64,000 bases of DNA from assembly GCF_902506205.1 (NCBI RefSeq), contig NZ_LR732816.1:345104-409103 (forward strand), read 5' to 3'. The notes beneath the pieces were generated by a model that was not told where the DNA came from, did not search any database, and saw only the letters and a list, made by a program, of their open reading frames with translations. Positions 43,222 to 51,900 of the stretch are shown piece by piece. Both the position numbers and the translations under genes were made by a program. Origin of the DNA: Brevundimonas sp. G8 (lineage in GTDB: Bacteria > Pseudomonadota > Alphaproteobacteria > Caulobacterales > Caulobacteraceae). Each line of letters opens with the position of its first letter. The first letter of the stretch is position 1.

Positions 43222-44783
43222 CAGAATTCCCCAAAGATGCGGAAGCGCAAGAAGATGTTCCCCGACACGCTGTTCGTGCCGGAGATCAGAGGCGCGCCGA
43301 CATCCAGCGCGCCATTGATGTGTTCGAAGAGACGGATGCGGCCGCCCAGGCCTGCACTCATCAGAAGATCGGCGCCCTGCCCGGGCAGCGGGTCATGCAG
43401 GCCGACGTAACCGGCGTCCCAGAAGGCGTGCACCCGGAACTCGCTCAGACCCGGCAGGCCGTTGAACAGGCTCGGACTGCGTAGTTCGTTCTGGATCGCG
43501 ACGCCGTAGTCACCCAGCGCTTCGGACTCGAAATAGCCGCGTACCGTGGACGAACCGCCGAGCGAGAAGCCTTCGTTGGAAATCAACGGCGCAGGCGACC
43601 ACTGGCTGGTCAGGCGCGTGTTCAACTGCAGTCCGTGAACCAGGTCTTCCGTATGCTGAGCATCCAGCTTCACGGCGAAGAAGCTCTGGCGCGCATTGTA
43701 GCGTTTGGCGTCGAACGCTTCCCAGCCATCGCCCAGTCCGCGCAGACCAAAGGTGGTCGAAAGCGTCAGATCGCTGCTTCGCGCTTCACCGGTCCAGTCG
43801 CCCCGCCATGACGCCATCAGCGGGAAATACTCAATCGGCGCCGACGCCCGGTCGGCGCCGAGGATCACGTCCTCGGAGAAGTCTTTCCAGTCGATGCCGA
43901 ATGTCGCCGAGTGGTAGAAACCGTCGCTGGATCCCAGCGCGCGGATGTAGCGCGCGCCCAGCATCGTTCCCTTGCCGATCACGCTGGTGCCGCCGACCAC
44001 CGCGATGTCGCTGTCGGACGAGACGCCGTAGAACAGCAGTTGAGCGCCGGCTCCGAGCCGGTGCAGATAGTTGGCCGAAAAGACCTTGCCGTCGTCGGTC
44101 CGTTCAGGGGCGACCTGAGCCGAGACCGAAAGGCTGTCGCCCCGTCCGAACAGGTTGTCATGGCGCAGGCTTGCCGAGACCCGGTAGGGCGTGGTCGCTG
44201 CGGAGCGGAAGTTGTTGGCCTCGATGGAGGCGCCATACGGCGCGCTTTCCTCGACCGTCAGCACGACATCCAGGGTGCCCGGCGCCTCGCCGGCGCGCAG
44301 TTCCGGCGTCACGCGACGGCTGGCCACCTGGTTCAGCGCCATCACATCACGCTGGAAGTCTGGCAAGTTTGGCGTGCGCCCAGGCGTAAGCGACGGCGCC
44401 ATGGCGCGCACGGCGTCCGGCCTGCGCGCGCCCTCGACCAGGACCTGGCCGATGGCCTGTTCAGCAACTTCCAGCTGGAGGATGCCGCCCTCGACCGACT
44501 GCTCGGGCGTATAGACCGAAACGGCGATATAGCCCGCGTCCTCGAACGCCGACTGCAGGGCCGCACGGGCCGCCTCGACATCGTCAGCCGTCCGCCCTGG
44601 ACCCATGAACGGATAGACCGCGCGTTCGACCGCCTCGGGAGCAAGGACCGTGTTGCCCTTCACCTGGAAGGCGCGAATATCGAAAGTGGGACCAGAGTCC
44701 TGCGCCGTTGCGGACACGGCCGCCGACATAGCGGCAAGCGCCACTGACGCCGCAAGGACGTGGTGTCTGGTCGATCGAAACAT
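43221..44783 (-). CDS. TpsB transporter, FhaC/ShlB family
   Basis: 520 residues. The signal peptide covers about 1-27. Two POTRA domains follow (about 33-110 and 111-185; FQVKGNTVLAPEAVERAVYPF is the first). A 16-strand Omp85-type barrel has the STVRGYF motif near residue 415 and the chain ends in RFRIFGEF. It translocates the TpsA exoprotein across the outer membrane by recognising its TPS domain; the natural substrate is the 4428-residue protein in the same run. Unusually it is directly coupled to an ExbB gene. Confidence 0.93.
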   Translation of the reverse strand: MFRSTRHHVLAASVALAAMSAAVSATAQDSGPTFDIRAFQVKGNTVLAPEAVERAVYPFMGPGRTADDVEAARAALQSAFEDAGYIAVSVYTPEQSVEGGILQLEVAEQAIGQVLVEGARRPDAVRAMAPSLTPGRTPNLPDFQRDVMALNQVASRRVTPELRAGEAPGTLDVVLTVEESAPYGASIEANNFRSAATTPYRVSASLRHDNLFGRGDSLSVSAQVAPERTDDGKVFSANYLHRLGAGAQLLFYGVSSDSDIAVVGGTSVIGKGTMLGARYIRALGSSDGFYHSATFGIDWKDFSEDVILGADRASAPIEYFPLMASWRGDWTGEARSSDLTLSTTFGLRGLGDGWEAFDAKRYNARQSFFAVKLDAQHTEDLVHGLQLNTRLTSQWSPAPLISNEGFSLGGSSTVRGYFESEALGDYGVAIQNELRSPSLFNGLPGLSEFRVHAFWDAGYVGLHDPLPGQGADLLMSAGLGGRIRLFEHINGALDVGAPLISGTNSVSGNIFLRFRIFGEF

Positions 44784-44795
44784 CTATCCCCCGGT

Positions 44796-44827
44796 GAGAC
44801 GCACCCATCGCAAGGACAGGGCGTCTC
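44796..44827 (-). promoter_or_regulatory. Inverted repeat in the tpsB leader
   Basis: GAGACGC (44796-44802) and GCGTCTC (44821-44827), 12 bp upstream of the tpsB ATG. In mRNA this would form a hairpin next to the ribosome site. The 44784-44925 gap also holds the AT-rich stretch AAGATTTAAGGTGAAGTTTT (around 44873-44892), a possible promoter. Confidence 0.4.
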
Positions 44828-44925
44828 GTTACTGGTCGTCAGGGGAGAGACACAGCGGGCAGCGACCCGCGCAAAGATTTAAGGTGAAGTTTTCGCGACA
44901 TCACGCGGCCTCGCGACAGGCCCTT

Positions 44926-45918
44926 TTAGGACACCACCACGATATTACCGGGCATACGGACGATCCGCACGCCGTAGGCCAGGCGGAGTTGCTCGACCAC
45001 CTGATCAAGCTGGTTGATGTAGAAAGCGCCGCTTATCCGACGCGCCGCGATCGCGGGATTGGCCACGACGATCCGCCCTTCGCGATAGCGGTTCAGTTCG
45101 CCGATCACATCGCCCAACCGTTCATTGTCGAACACGAGAACGCCACGCCACCATTCGCTGGCCGCAGATTGAGCCCGTTGCGTCACGGCGCCGAGTTCAC
45201 CGGCGCTCCAGGCCACGGTCTGTCCTGCCTCCAACAAGGCTTCACGCCCGCCCAACAACACGGTCGCCTGACCCTCCAGGCAAGCGGCGGAAAGGTCGCC
45301 AGACAGATTGCGAAGGCCCAACCGCGCGCCCCTAGCAACGATCCTGGCCGCGCCCGCCGCCATCTGGACCGATCCCGCCGAAGGGTCGATCGACACCAAC
45401 GCCTCACCGCGCAACAACTCGAAGCCTCCGTGACCCAGGTCCTCGCGCAAGACCACGCGCGACAGAGTGTTCAGCTCGATACTGACCCCCCGCCCCGCAT
45501 TCACCGTGCGACGCTCGCCCTTGGCCGTTTCAATCGCACCAACAGGACTTGTGACGAAGGTCTCGGGTCGAACGGCTACAAAGACGGCTAGGCCAGCAGC
45601 GACCGACAACCCTCCGCCAATCAGGATACGGCGATCAATCCCTGAGCGTACGGGAGACGGCCGGGTCGGATCGGCGCCCTCGCTTCGCAATACGCCGATG
45701 GCCTCGCGTGTGATCTGATGCGCGCGCGCGGCTTGCAGGAAGGCACGCTCATGCGCCGGCGACGTCATCCGCCAGCCTGCCAGCAGACGCGCATCACCCT
45801 GCGTCGCCCCGCCCGACAGCAGCAGCGTCACCCAGGCGCGCGCTTCATCTGCGAGGCCGTCTTCGATCATTCTCGCGCCTGCATCCTGCGGGTCTGTTTC
45901 ATGTCTCCCCTCAGTCAT
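44926..45918 (-). CDS. FecR-type anti-sigma regulator
   Basis: 330 residues. The N-terminal cytoplasmic region (about 18-65, with LLAGWRMTSPAHERAFLQA, the FecR N-domain) is followed by one membrane helix (about 100-118). The periplasmic FecR domain follows (GERRTVNAGRGVSIELNTLSRV and FELLRGEALVSI), then a C-terminal STN-like fold (RISGAFYINQLDQVVEQL). It overlaps the sigma gene by 4 nt. It normally receives a signal from a TonB-dependent transducer; none is encoded nearby. Confidence 0.9.
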   Translation of the reverse strand: MTEGRHETDPQDAGARMIEDGLADEARAWVTLLLSGGATQGDARLLAGWRMTSPAHERAFLQAARAHQITREAIGVLRSEGADPTRPSPVRSGIDRRILIGGGLSVAAGLAVFVAVRPETFVTSPVGAIETAKGERRTVNAGRGVSIELNTLSRVVLREDLGHGGFELLRGEALVSIDPSAGSVQMAAGAARIVARGARLGLRNLSGDLSAACLEGQATVLLGGREALLEAGQTVAWSAGELGAVTQRAQSAASEWWRGVLVFDNERLGDVIGELNRYREGRIVVANPAIAARRISGAFYINQLDQVVEQLRLAYGVRIVRMPGNIVVVS

Positions 45919-46463
45919 GACACGTCAGATCCAGATTGACGCAAGGCGACGACCTTTGGCCTCGCCAAAGCCCGCTGGATTTCCATCGACGCCTGACGCA
46001 GTTCGTGCTGGACCGTCCTCAGCGACATCCTTCGCCTCTGGGCGATATCCTGTGTCGATTCTCCATCCAGCCATGCCTCCGAGCAGATCTGGAACCGCCG
46101 AGGCGACATCGCCGCCATGACCTGTTTGACGATCCGTATGTCAGAGCGCGCCTCCATCACGCGCAACGGATCGGCCGCTTCGTCCGGTACGTCCAGAAGA
46201 CTGGACACCTCGTCGAACCCCAGCAGACGACTATCCTTGCGACGGGCGTTGGCGGCGATATTCAGCGCCATGCGAAACAGATAGGTGGTGGGATGTCGAA
46301 CGTCTTCCAGCACCGCGTCGCCCGACAGCTTCACGAACGCATCCTGCAAGGCGTCACGTGCTCGCTCCCTGGATCCCAGTCGCGCGGACACCCGCGACAA
46401 CAGCGTGTCGTAGTGAGCCACGAGATGCCCACGAAGTCGCGTCTGGCTGGAATCCGTCATCAC
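45915..46463 (-). CDS. ECF sigma factor, FecI-like
   Basis: 182 residues with region 2 (ALQDAFVKLS...YLFRMALNIAANARR) and region 4 (SPRRFQICSEAWLDGESTQDIAQRRRMSLRTVQHELRQA). It overlaps fecR (ATGA), the standard FecI-FecR arrangement. It probably drives transcription of the giant-adhesin cluster, though no target promoter can be proved from this sequence. Confidence 0.92.
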   Translation of the reverse strand: MMTDSSQTRLRGHLVAHYDTLLSRVSARLGSRERARDALQDAFVKLSGDAVLEDVRHPTTYLFRMALNIAANARRKDSRLLGFDEVSSLLDVPDEAADPLRVMEARSDIRIVKQVMAAMSPRRFQICSEAWLDGESTQDIAQRRRMSLRTVQHELRQASMEIQRALARPKVVALRQSGSDVS

Positions 46464-46468
46464 AAACT

Positions 46469-47086
46469 CTATGACGCGGCTCGAAGACCGGCGTCGAAGT
46501 TCAGCGGGACGATAAGATCTATAGAGCCCGGTAGATTTCCGGGCAGGGACGGTAGAGGCTCCGAGCGCCTTACGGTCTGGAGCGCCGCCTCATCTAGGTC
46601 GCGCGACCCTGAACTGGTCTCGATCCAGGCGTCCAGCACGCGACCGTCGCGGTTCACGATCAGTCCTACGCGCGCCATGCCCTGAGGCCGCCGTCCATTC
46701 AAAGAGGGATAGGTATGAAACCGCGCCAGATGGGTTTCCAACCGGCGATAATAGTCCGAAAGCGCGGCCGGACTGGGCGACGCCGCGACCGGCGCACCGC
46801 CTGACAAGGAAGGACCGCCGCCTATCGCAGCCGAGGGTTTGGCCGAAGCCGTGTCGCTCGGCTCGACCGGATCGATCGTTCCCGATGCGGCAGGTGTTAG
46901 ATCCTCAATCGCAGGCGCCCCGCCCGAAGCCATGTCGCCAGGGCGAAAGATATCCACGAGGATAGCCGGTTGGGGCTCTGTCCGCGCGCCTGACATCACC
47001 GGCGGCGCGGCCGCGAGAATTGCAGCCGCCATGCCGCCGTGCAGGGCGGCGGAAATCAAAACGCCTATCAGCCAGTGTTTCGCCAT
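46469..47086 (-). CDS. TonB-like energy transducer (second)
   Basis: 205 residues. An N-terminal membrane anchor (IGVLISAALHGGMAAAILA) includes the histidine typical of TonB transmembrane helices. A Pro/Ala/Ser linker leads to a TonB C-terminal domain (YYRRLETHLARFHTYPSLNGRRPQGMARVGLIVNRDGRVLDAWIE). It lies 5 bp before the sigma gene. With the protein at 40370-41062 the cluster has two full TonB proteins plus two TonB-C-like proteins. Confidence 0.9.
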   Translation of the reverse strand: MAKHWLIGVLISAALHGGMAAAILAAAPPVMSGARTEPQPAILVDIFRPGDMASGGAPAIEDLTPAASGTIDPVEPSDTASAKPSAAIGGGPSLSGGAPVAASPSPAALSDYYRRLETHLARFHTYPSLNGRRPQGMARVGLIVNRDGRVLDAWIETSSGSRDLDEAALQTVRRSEPLPSLPGNLPGSIDLIVPLNFDAGLRAAS

Positions 47087-47167
47087 CGAGCGGGGTCGGT
47101 CTCGCCTTGCTTGGACCGGACGGCCCTGTAGCGCGGCGACAGCGACAGAACGATGACATGCAAGCGG

Positions 47168-47827
47168 TCAGCCTCTCGGGCGTACGGAAAACTCGATCCT
47201 CAAAGGCTGGGGCAGGTGCGCCGGCGGGACCGGCAAGGCCGTCGTCATCGCCCGTTCGAGGAAACGGTCATCGCGTTCAGGATCGCCCGAACTGCTCAGG
47301 ATTTCCGCCCGATTCGGCGTCCCATCGGCCGACACCCAGACACGGATGCTCACGCGATACCCCACATCGGTCAGTTCGTCCCTCGTGCGGACGTGGTCCA
47401 CAATCCTTCGCCGCACAGCATCCGCATAGGCGACAAAGACCGGGTCGGAGCGATCGCGCCCAATCACAGGCGCGGCGACCGCCGTCAAAGGATTTAGCGT
47501 GACCGTCGAGGCTGTCGATGCATAGATCACGACCGCCCCGGCGCTCGTGAAACGCGCCGACAGCCCTGTCCCCTGAAGCAGCAGAGCCAACCCCGAACGC
47601 GGGCTCATCATCCCCGAAACCGCCGAAGACTGACGCCCCGCGGCGAGCGGAGCGTCGTAAAGCATCTGCAACCCGGTTTGACTGGCGAAGTCGGAAAGCG
47701 CCTGGGCCAGCGGCCGGCTCGGAATCTCAAGCATCCTTTCAGTGCGTTGCGCTGTCGCCGGAGCAGGCGCCATGCCGATAAAGGCAAAGATAGCCACCAG
47801 ACAAAGAAGGGGCCGCGAACGACACAT
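47168..47827 (-). CDS. STN-domain protein with TonB-C-like end
   Basis: 219 residues; start ATG 47827 with AAGGACGAGG upstream. Signal peptide about 1-26. The STN domain (about 30-105) reads LEIPSRPLAQALSDFASQTGLQMLYD...SGLALLLQGTGLSARF. The second half (about 130-217) has a TonB-C-like beta pattern (YRVSIRVWVSADGTPNRAEIL). STN domains normally sit at the N-terminus of TonB-dependent transducers and signal to FecR. Here it is a free periplasmic protein and the first gene of the cluster, so it may be the missing signal-giving partner of FecR. Confidence 0.85.
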   Translation of the reverse strand: MCRSRPLLCLVAIFAFIGMAPAPATAQRTERMLEIPSRPLAQALSDFASQTGLQMLYDAPLAAGRQSSAVSGMMSPRSGLALLLQGTGLSARFTSAGAVVIYASTASTVTLNPLTAVAAPVIGRDRSDPVFVAYADAVRRRIVDHVRTRDELTDVGYRVSIRVWVSADGTPNRAEILSSSGDPERDDRFLERAMTTALPVPPAHLPQPLRIEFSVRPRG

Positions 47828-48135
47828 CCTCGTCCTTCGCCGATTTCGTCTTCCGACGCAATCGCAGCGGCCTCAAACTGATAGCCGGAGACCTTGCACG
47901 CTCGACGAGTTGTAGAAGCAAGGCAGGCCTCTGCTCCCAGTCGGGCTTCAGCGAATGGCGCTTAGACGCAAAGCGCCCTGCCCTCTTAGGTCCGCAATGC
48001 GTGCGCTCGAAAGTAGGCATTCCGTAAGTCTGTTCCATTACCGAAGCTGTGTAAAACGTGCTGAGCTACGGCGGGGGTGGAGGTGGCAACGAGGCGCAGG
48101 TTGCCTCGTCTCAGGCCGCGATAATCTCCATCAAC
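47828..48135. other. Upstream region of the giant-adhesin cluster
   Basis: 308 bp without a credible gene. It should hold the promoter of the STN-first cluster. The 48030-48135 part (GTGTAAAACGTGC and a GGTGGAGGTGGCAACGAGG stretch) looks like old insertion-sequence debris, but I cannot assign it to a family. Confidence 0.4.
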
Positions 48136-48744
48136 TGATCTTCCCCCGCAAAAGTGGACGGGGTTAAGCCGCTCTGCGTTCGGCCTCGGCGGGGCTGATG
48201 TAGCCCAGTGACGAGTGCAGGCGACGGGGATTGAGAAGCCCTCTATGTATCCGAACAAGTCGCGACGGGCCTGGTCGCGGGTGGCGTAGACGCGGTGATG
48301 GACGCACTCGGTTTTGAGGGTGTGGAAGAAGCTTTGCATCGGAGCATTGTCCCAGCAGTCGCCCTTGCGGCTCATCGACGGGGTGATGCCGGATCGGGCC
48401 AGACCTGATCGATAGGCTTCGGCGGCGTATTGGATCCCGCGATCCGAATGATGGATCAGGCCGGGCGCGGGGCGCTGGCGTTCGACCGACATGTCCGACG
48501 GCGACGGGGGCGACGCGTCGTCCCCGTCGCCTGCACCCCGAACTGCGTCATCCATCGACGCAGCACCGTCTCGTGCAGCCCCAACTCCCCGGCGACCGCG
48601 CCGGCGGTCAGCCCACTGTTGGCGACGCGATCGACCGCCTCGCGCTTGAAAGAACCCGGGAAGTTCCGGCGTCGAACACTCATCAGACACTCCTCTCCAG
48701 CCCCGAAAGCTAGCATGGGTGTCCACCAAAGCGAGGGAGGATCA
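48136..48744 (-). mobile_element. Internally deleted IS3-family element
   Basis: Imperfect terminal inverted repeats: TGATCTTCCCCCGCAAAAGT at 48136 and, on the other strand from 48744, TGATCCTCCCTCGCTTTGGT. On the minus strand the start of OrfA (MSVRRRNFPGSFKREAVDRV, helix-turn-helix) is joined near 48480-48520 to the end of OrfB (GLIHHSDRGIQYAAEAYR, GDCWDNAPMQSFFHTLK). About half of a normal ~1.2-1.3 kb element is gone. OrfB is also frameshifted after DLFGYIEGF; the frame then resumes toward the RRLHSSLGYISPAEAERRAA end. It cannot transpose on its own. Confidence 0.88.
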
Positions 48745-48877
48745 GGGCGGCGCGTAAATGTTGCGAAAGCTCGGATGAGGCACATTGCAGACCGACGGCC
48801 AGCGCAAACACCGACTTGATCCCAACGTTGAGTTCTCCTCGCTCAATCCCGCCAATATATTTCCGACGCAGGCCAAC
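48745..48877 (-). pseudogene. XRE-family regulator fragment trapped between IS ends
   Basis: On the minus strand, from about 48870, the frame reads GLRRKYIGGIERGELNVGIK, then SVFALAVGLQCASSELSQHL. This is the second half of a helix-turn-helix XRE domain (YIGGIERGERN is the family hallmark). It has no start codon. Its 5' side is cut by an IS6 end (48878) and its 3' side by the IS3-type end (48744). Confidence 0.72.
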
Positions 48878-48920
48878 TGGTGCTGTCAGTCTAACGCTAA
48901 CTTGTCCCCACTGAAGGTCG
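48878..48920 (+). mobile_element. Solo left end of an IS6-family element
   Basis: GGTGCTGTCAGTCTAACGCT (from 48878) followed by AACTTGTCCCCACT matches the left ends of the copies at 21764, 61823 and 63238. Nothing else of the element remains; the autotransporter terminator begins right after it. Confidence 0.8.
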
Positions 48921-48925
48921 GCATA

Positions 48926-48956
48926 AACGACCCGCGGCGCATAGCGCAGCGGGTCG
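48926..48956 (-). terminator. Hairpin after the autotransporter gene
   Basis: ACGACCCGC (48926-48934) pairs with GCGGGTCGT (48948-48956), and an inner GCGC-ATA-GCGC extends the stem. On the minus strand it is followed by TTTATG, a weak T-tract. It lies 24 bp past the autotransporter stop. Confidence 0.7.
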
Positions 48957-48979
48957 TGGCGTTCGGCGGAACTGGAGTT

Positions 48980-51900
48980 TTAGAAGCTCCAGCGGGCTCC
49001 GACGCGGATCGAACCACCGGTGGCGTCACCGGCGAAGGCGGCATCGCCCCGCACGAATAGGTTCACACCGTCCTGGTCGAGAAGATTGAGGCCCAGGCTG
49101 ACCTTGCCATAGGTATCTGGCTCGATCTCCTCGTTGCCGAACACCGTGGTTCCGCTAGTGAAGGTCGTCAGGCCATTGCCCTCGAACTCCTTGACCGCGA
49201 AGACGCCGATGAAGGGCTGGTAGCGCATGCCGCCGGCCGAGCCGAACGTCCCGCCCATCCGGACGCCCGCCTCGCCGCGCAGGCTTTTCAGGTCGTCGAA
49301 AGTGAAGACGCCGCCCGGCACCGTCAGGTCGTCGATGTCCGCATCTGAATAGGCCAGCGTCGCCACCGGCTCGACGAAGAAGCTTCCCGCATCGAAATGA
49401 TAGCCGACCTCGCCTTTCGCGCCATAGCTGGTTCCATCGACCTCGTCGCGGAAGGCGGCGGTCAGGGCGTTGACCGTGACCGAGAACCGGTCCGCCTTGA
49501 CCAGGCCGTTGGCGAAGAACCCACCCACATTGACCGCCGCGTAGGCGCCGAGGTTGCCGCCTTGCAGATCGATATGGTTGCCGCTGGCCAGTTCCATATC
49601 GGATTGACCGACGCCGCCGGTCAGGCCGAACAGCACGGTCGCCGACCCCATTGTCCGCTGTATGTCGCCACCGAACTGGAAGCCGAAGAAGTCCTGATCA
49701 TAGGACAGGTCGTTGCTGGTCGTTACGCCTCCCAGGGTGAAGCCGCGAACCTGGTCCTGACCCTCTGTGCCGCCATATCCTTGCGCCCACATCTCGAAAC
49801 CGTCCGAGCGTGGCTGGGCGCCTGACCCCGCGACATCCCGCAGTTCGGTCATCCGCGCCGACCAGGCGTCCGCGCTCTGATTCCAGGCGTTGGAAACCGC
49901 GACGCCGACCCGCCCGATCTCGAACGTTTCCGTATCCGGCGTCGTGACCAGCAGGAAGTTGGCTGTCGGGGCATCGAACACCAGATTCAGCCGGTTGAAG
50001 CCGAAGTCGGTCTGACCGCCCAGCACGAAATTCCCCGCGGTAGCCGAAGCCGCGTCGACCAGTAGGATGCCGGTCAGGTTCAGATTGGGCGCCGCCCCTG
50101 GCGCCGCATCGGCCAGCAACAGCGAGGTCACGCCAGACGCTGCGCCTATGACCAGCCGGTCCGCCGTTCCTGTCGCCAGATTGACGTCAAGGCCGACCTG
50201 GCTGCCCGCGCCGCCATTGAAGGCCGTTCCGGTCAGTGTCAGCACGTCTCCGGCGGCCCCGTCCCGAAGGTCGATCAGTCCGGTGTTGGAGAAGGTCTCC
50301 AGACCGTTGAACGTGGCCGACGAGAACGCCGTCAGGACGCCGGCGTTGGTGAAGCTGTCGGCCCCGGCGCCGAAGTCGCTGGTTCCGGAGGCGTTGAAGA
50401 CGCCGCCTGCATTATTGGCGAACGTATCGGCGTTGTTGGTCAGGTGCAGTCTGCCATTGACCACGCCGGTGTTCCTGATGGTCGCTGCGCCGCCGATGGC
50501 GTTAATGGCGAAGCCGCCCGTGGAACCGATCGTTCCGGCGTTGACGATCGTGGCGCCGCCTATTGCGGTGCTGTCGATCCCGGCGATGGAGCCGTTGACG
50601 CTGGAGCCTGCGGCGACATTGACCTGGGCCGTGCCGCCGCTGTTCAGCAGGATGGCCGTGCCCTGGGCCGACGATATGACGCCCGAGGTATTGATGGTGA
50701 TCGGCCCTGCGCCGGTTGTGGAGGCCTGGATGGCGCCCGTACCCACGCCTGCCGCCGTGACGCGACCAGCATTGATCAACACTGCGCCGGTGTCGGATGC
50801 GGTCAGGATGCCGACCGAGGTTCCACCAAACAGGCTGTCGCCCAAGGTCGATACGGTGTTGGCATTGACCGTCACGTCGCCGGAAGTCGAAGACGCGACG
50901 ATGCCCGCCGCCGAGCCCGTGCCGGTCGTGGTGACCGTATCGACGTCCACCAAAACATTGCCCGGACCATCGGTCGAGGCGTCGATGCCGGTGACAACCG
51001 CAGAGTTGGTCGTCAAGGCGCCGCCGATTACGGTGACGTCGCCGGTGTTCGAGAAGGCCTGGACGCCAGTTGCGAACAGATTGTTGGTGGTGACGCTGTC
51101 GAAAGCGACGTTGACGTCGCCGAAAGCCGACGCCTCGATCCCGCGCGCGGCGAAACCAGAGGTCGTGACCGTTCCTGCGTCCACATTCACTGTCCCGCCT
51201 GCCGTGGTCGAGGCAAGGATGCCTACCGAGTTGTCGCCGGTCGTCGACACCGTATCGGCCGCCACGACGATATCGCCGCCGCCGCCCGCGATGCCCAAGG
51301 GGTTGATAAGGGCGGTTACGCCGTTGGCTCCAGCGCCTGTGGTCGAGGCCATGCCTACGTCGACGGCGATATTTCCGGACTGGGATTGCGCATCGACGCC
51401 CTCGGCCGAAGCGCCCTGGGTCGAGACGCTGTCCGCCGTGACGACGATGTCGCCCGACGCCGTCGCGGCCCGGATGGCGGAACCGTCCGGCAAGAAGAAG
51501 AAGCTGGGGCCGCTAAGCCCATTGGTGGTCACCGAGCCTGCAGCGATGGAGACATCGCCTGTTCCTGTCGCTTCGGCATCGATGCCGCGCGAAAGTTCGC
51601 CGTTGGTCGTCACTGTGTCAGCTGTGATGTCGATGGAACCGTCACCGGCGGCGCGGGCGATCACGGCGGGCGCGTTGTCGCCGTCGGTGGTCACCTCAAC
51701 GACATTGATCGTGGTCTCGGCGCCGAAATCGGCGGTCGTCGTCACCCCGGCGCTGTTGTCGCCGCTGGTCCGCACGCTGGCGGCGGTGACGTCGATGGGG
51801 CCGCCAACGGATCCGGGAATGCCGAAGAAGGGATTGCCGGCAGATCCCGTCGCGGCTCGCACGCCCACAGCGCCGACCCCGCTGGTGGTCAGGCTGCCGG

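Noticed and set aside
44873..44900. FecI-type promoter (TAAAT and TGTCTC) upstream of tpsB
   Set aside because: Spacing between the boxes is too long (24 nt) to be convincing.
22400..47827. Contact-dependent inhibition (CdiA/CdiI) system
   Set aside because: The giant protein lacks a VENN or similar pre-toxin motif and a variable C-terminal toxin, and no small immunity gene follows it.
47986..48729. 247-residue minus-strand frame as a single gene
   Set aside because: It is a composite of an IS3 OrfA shadow, OrfB fragment and unrelated flank read through the deleted element.
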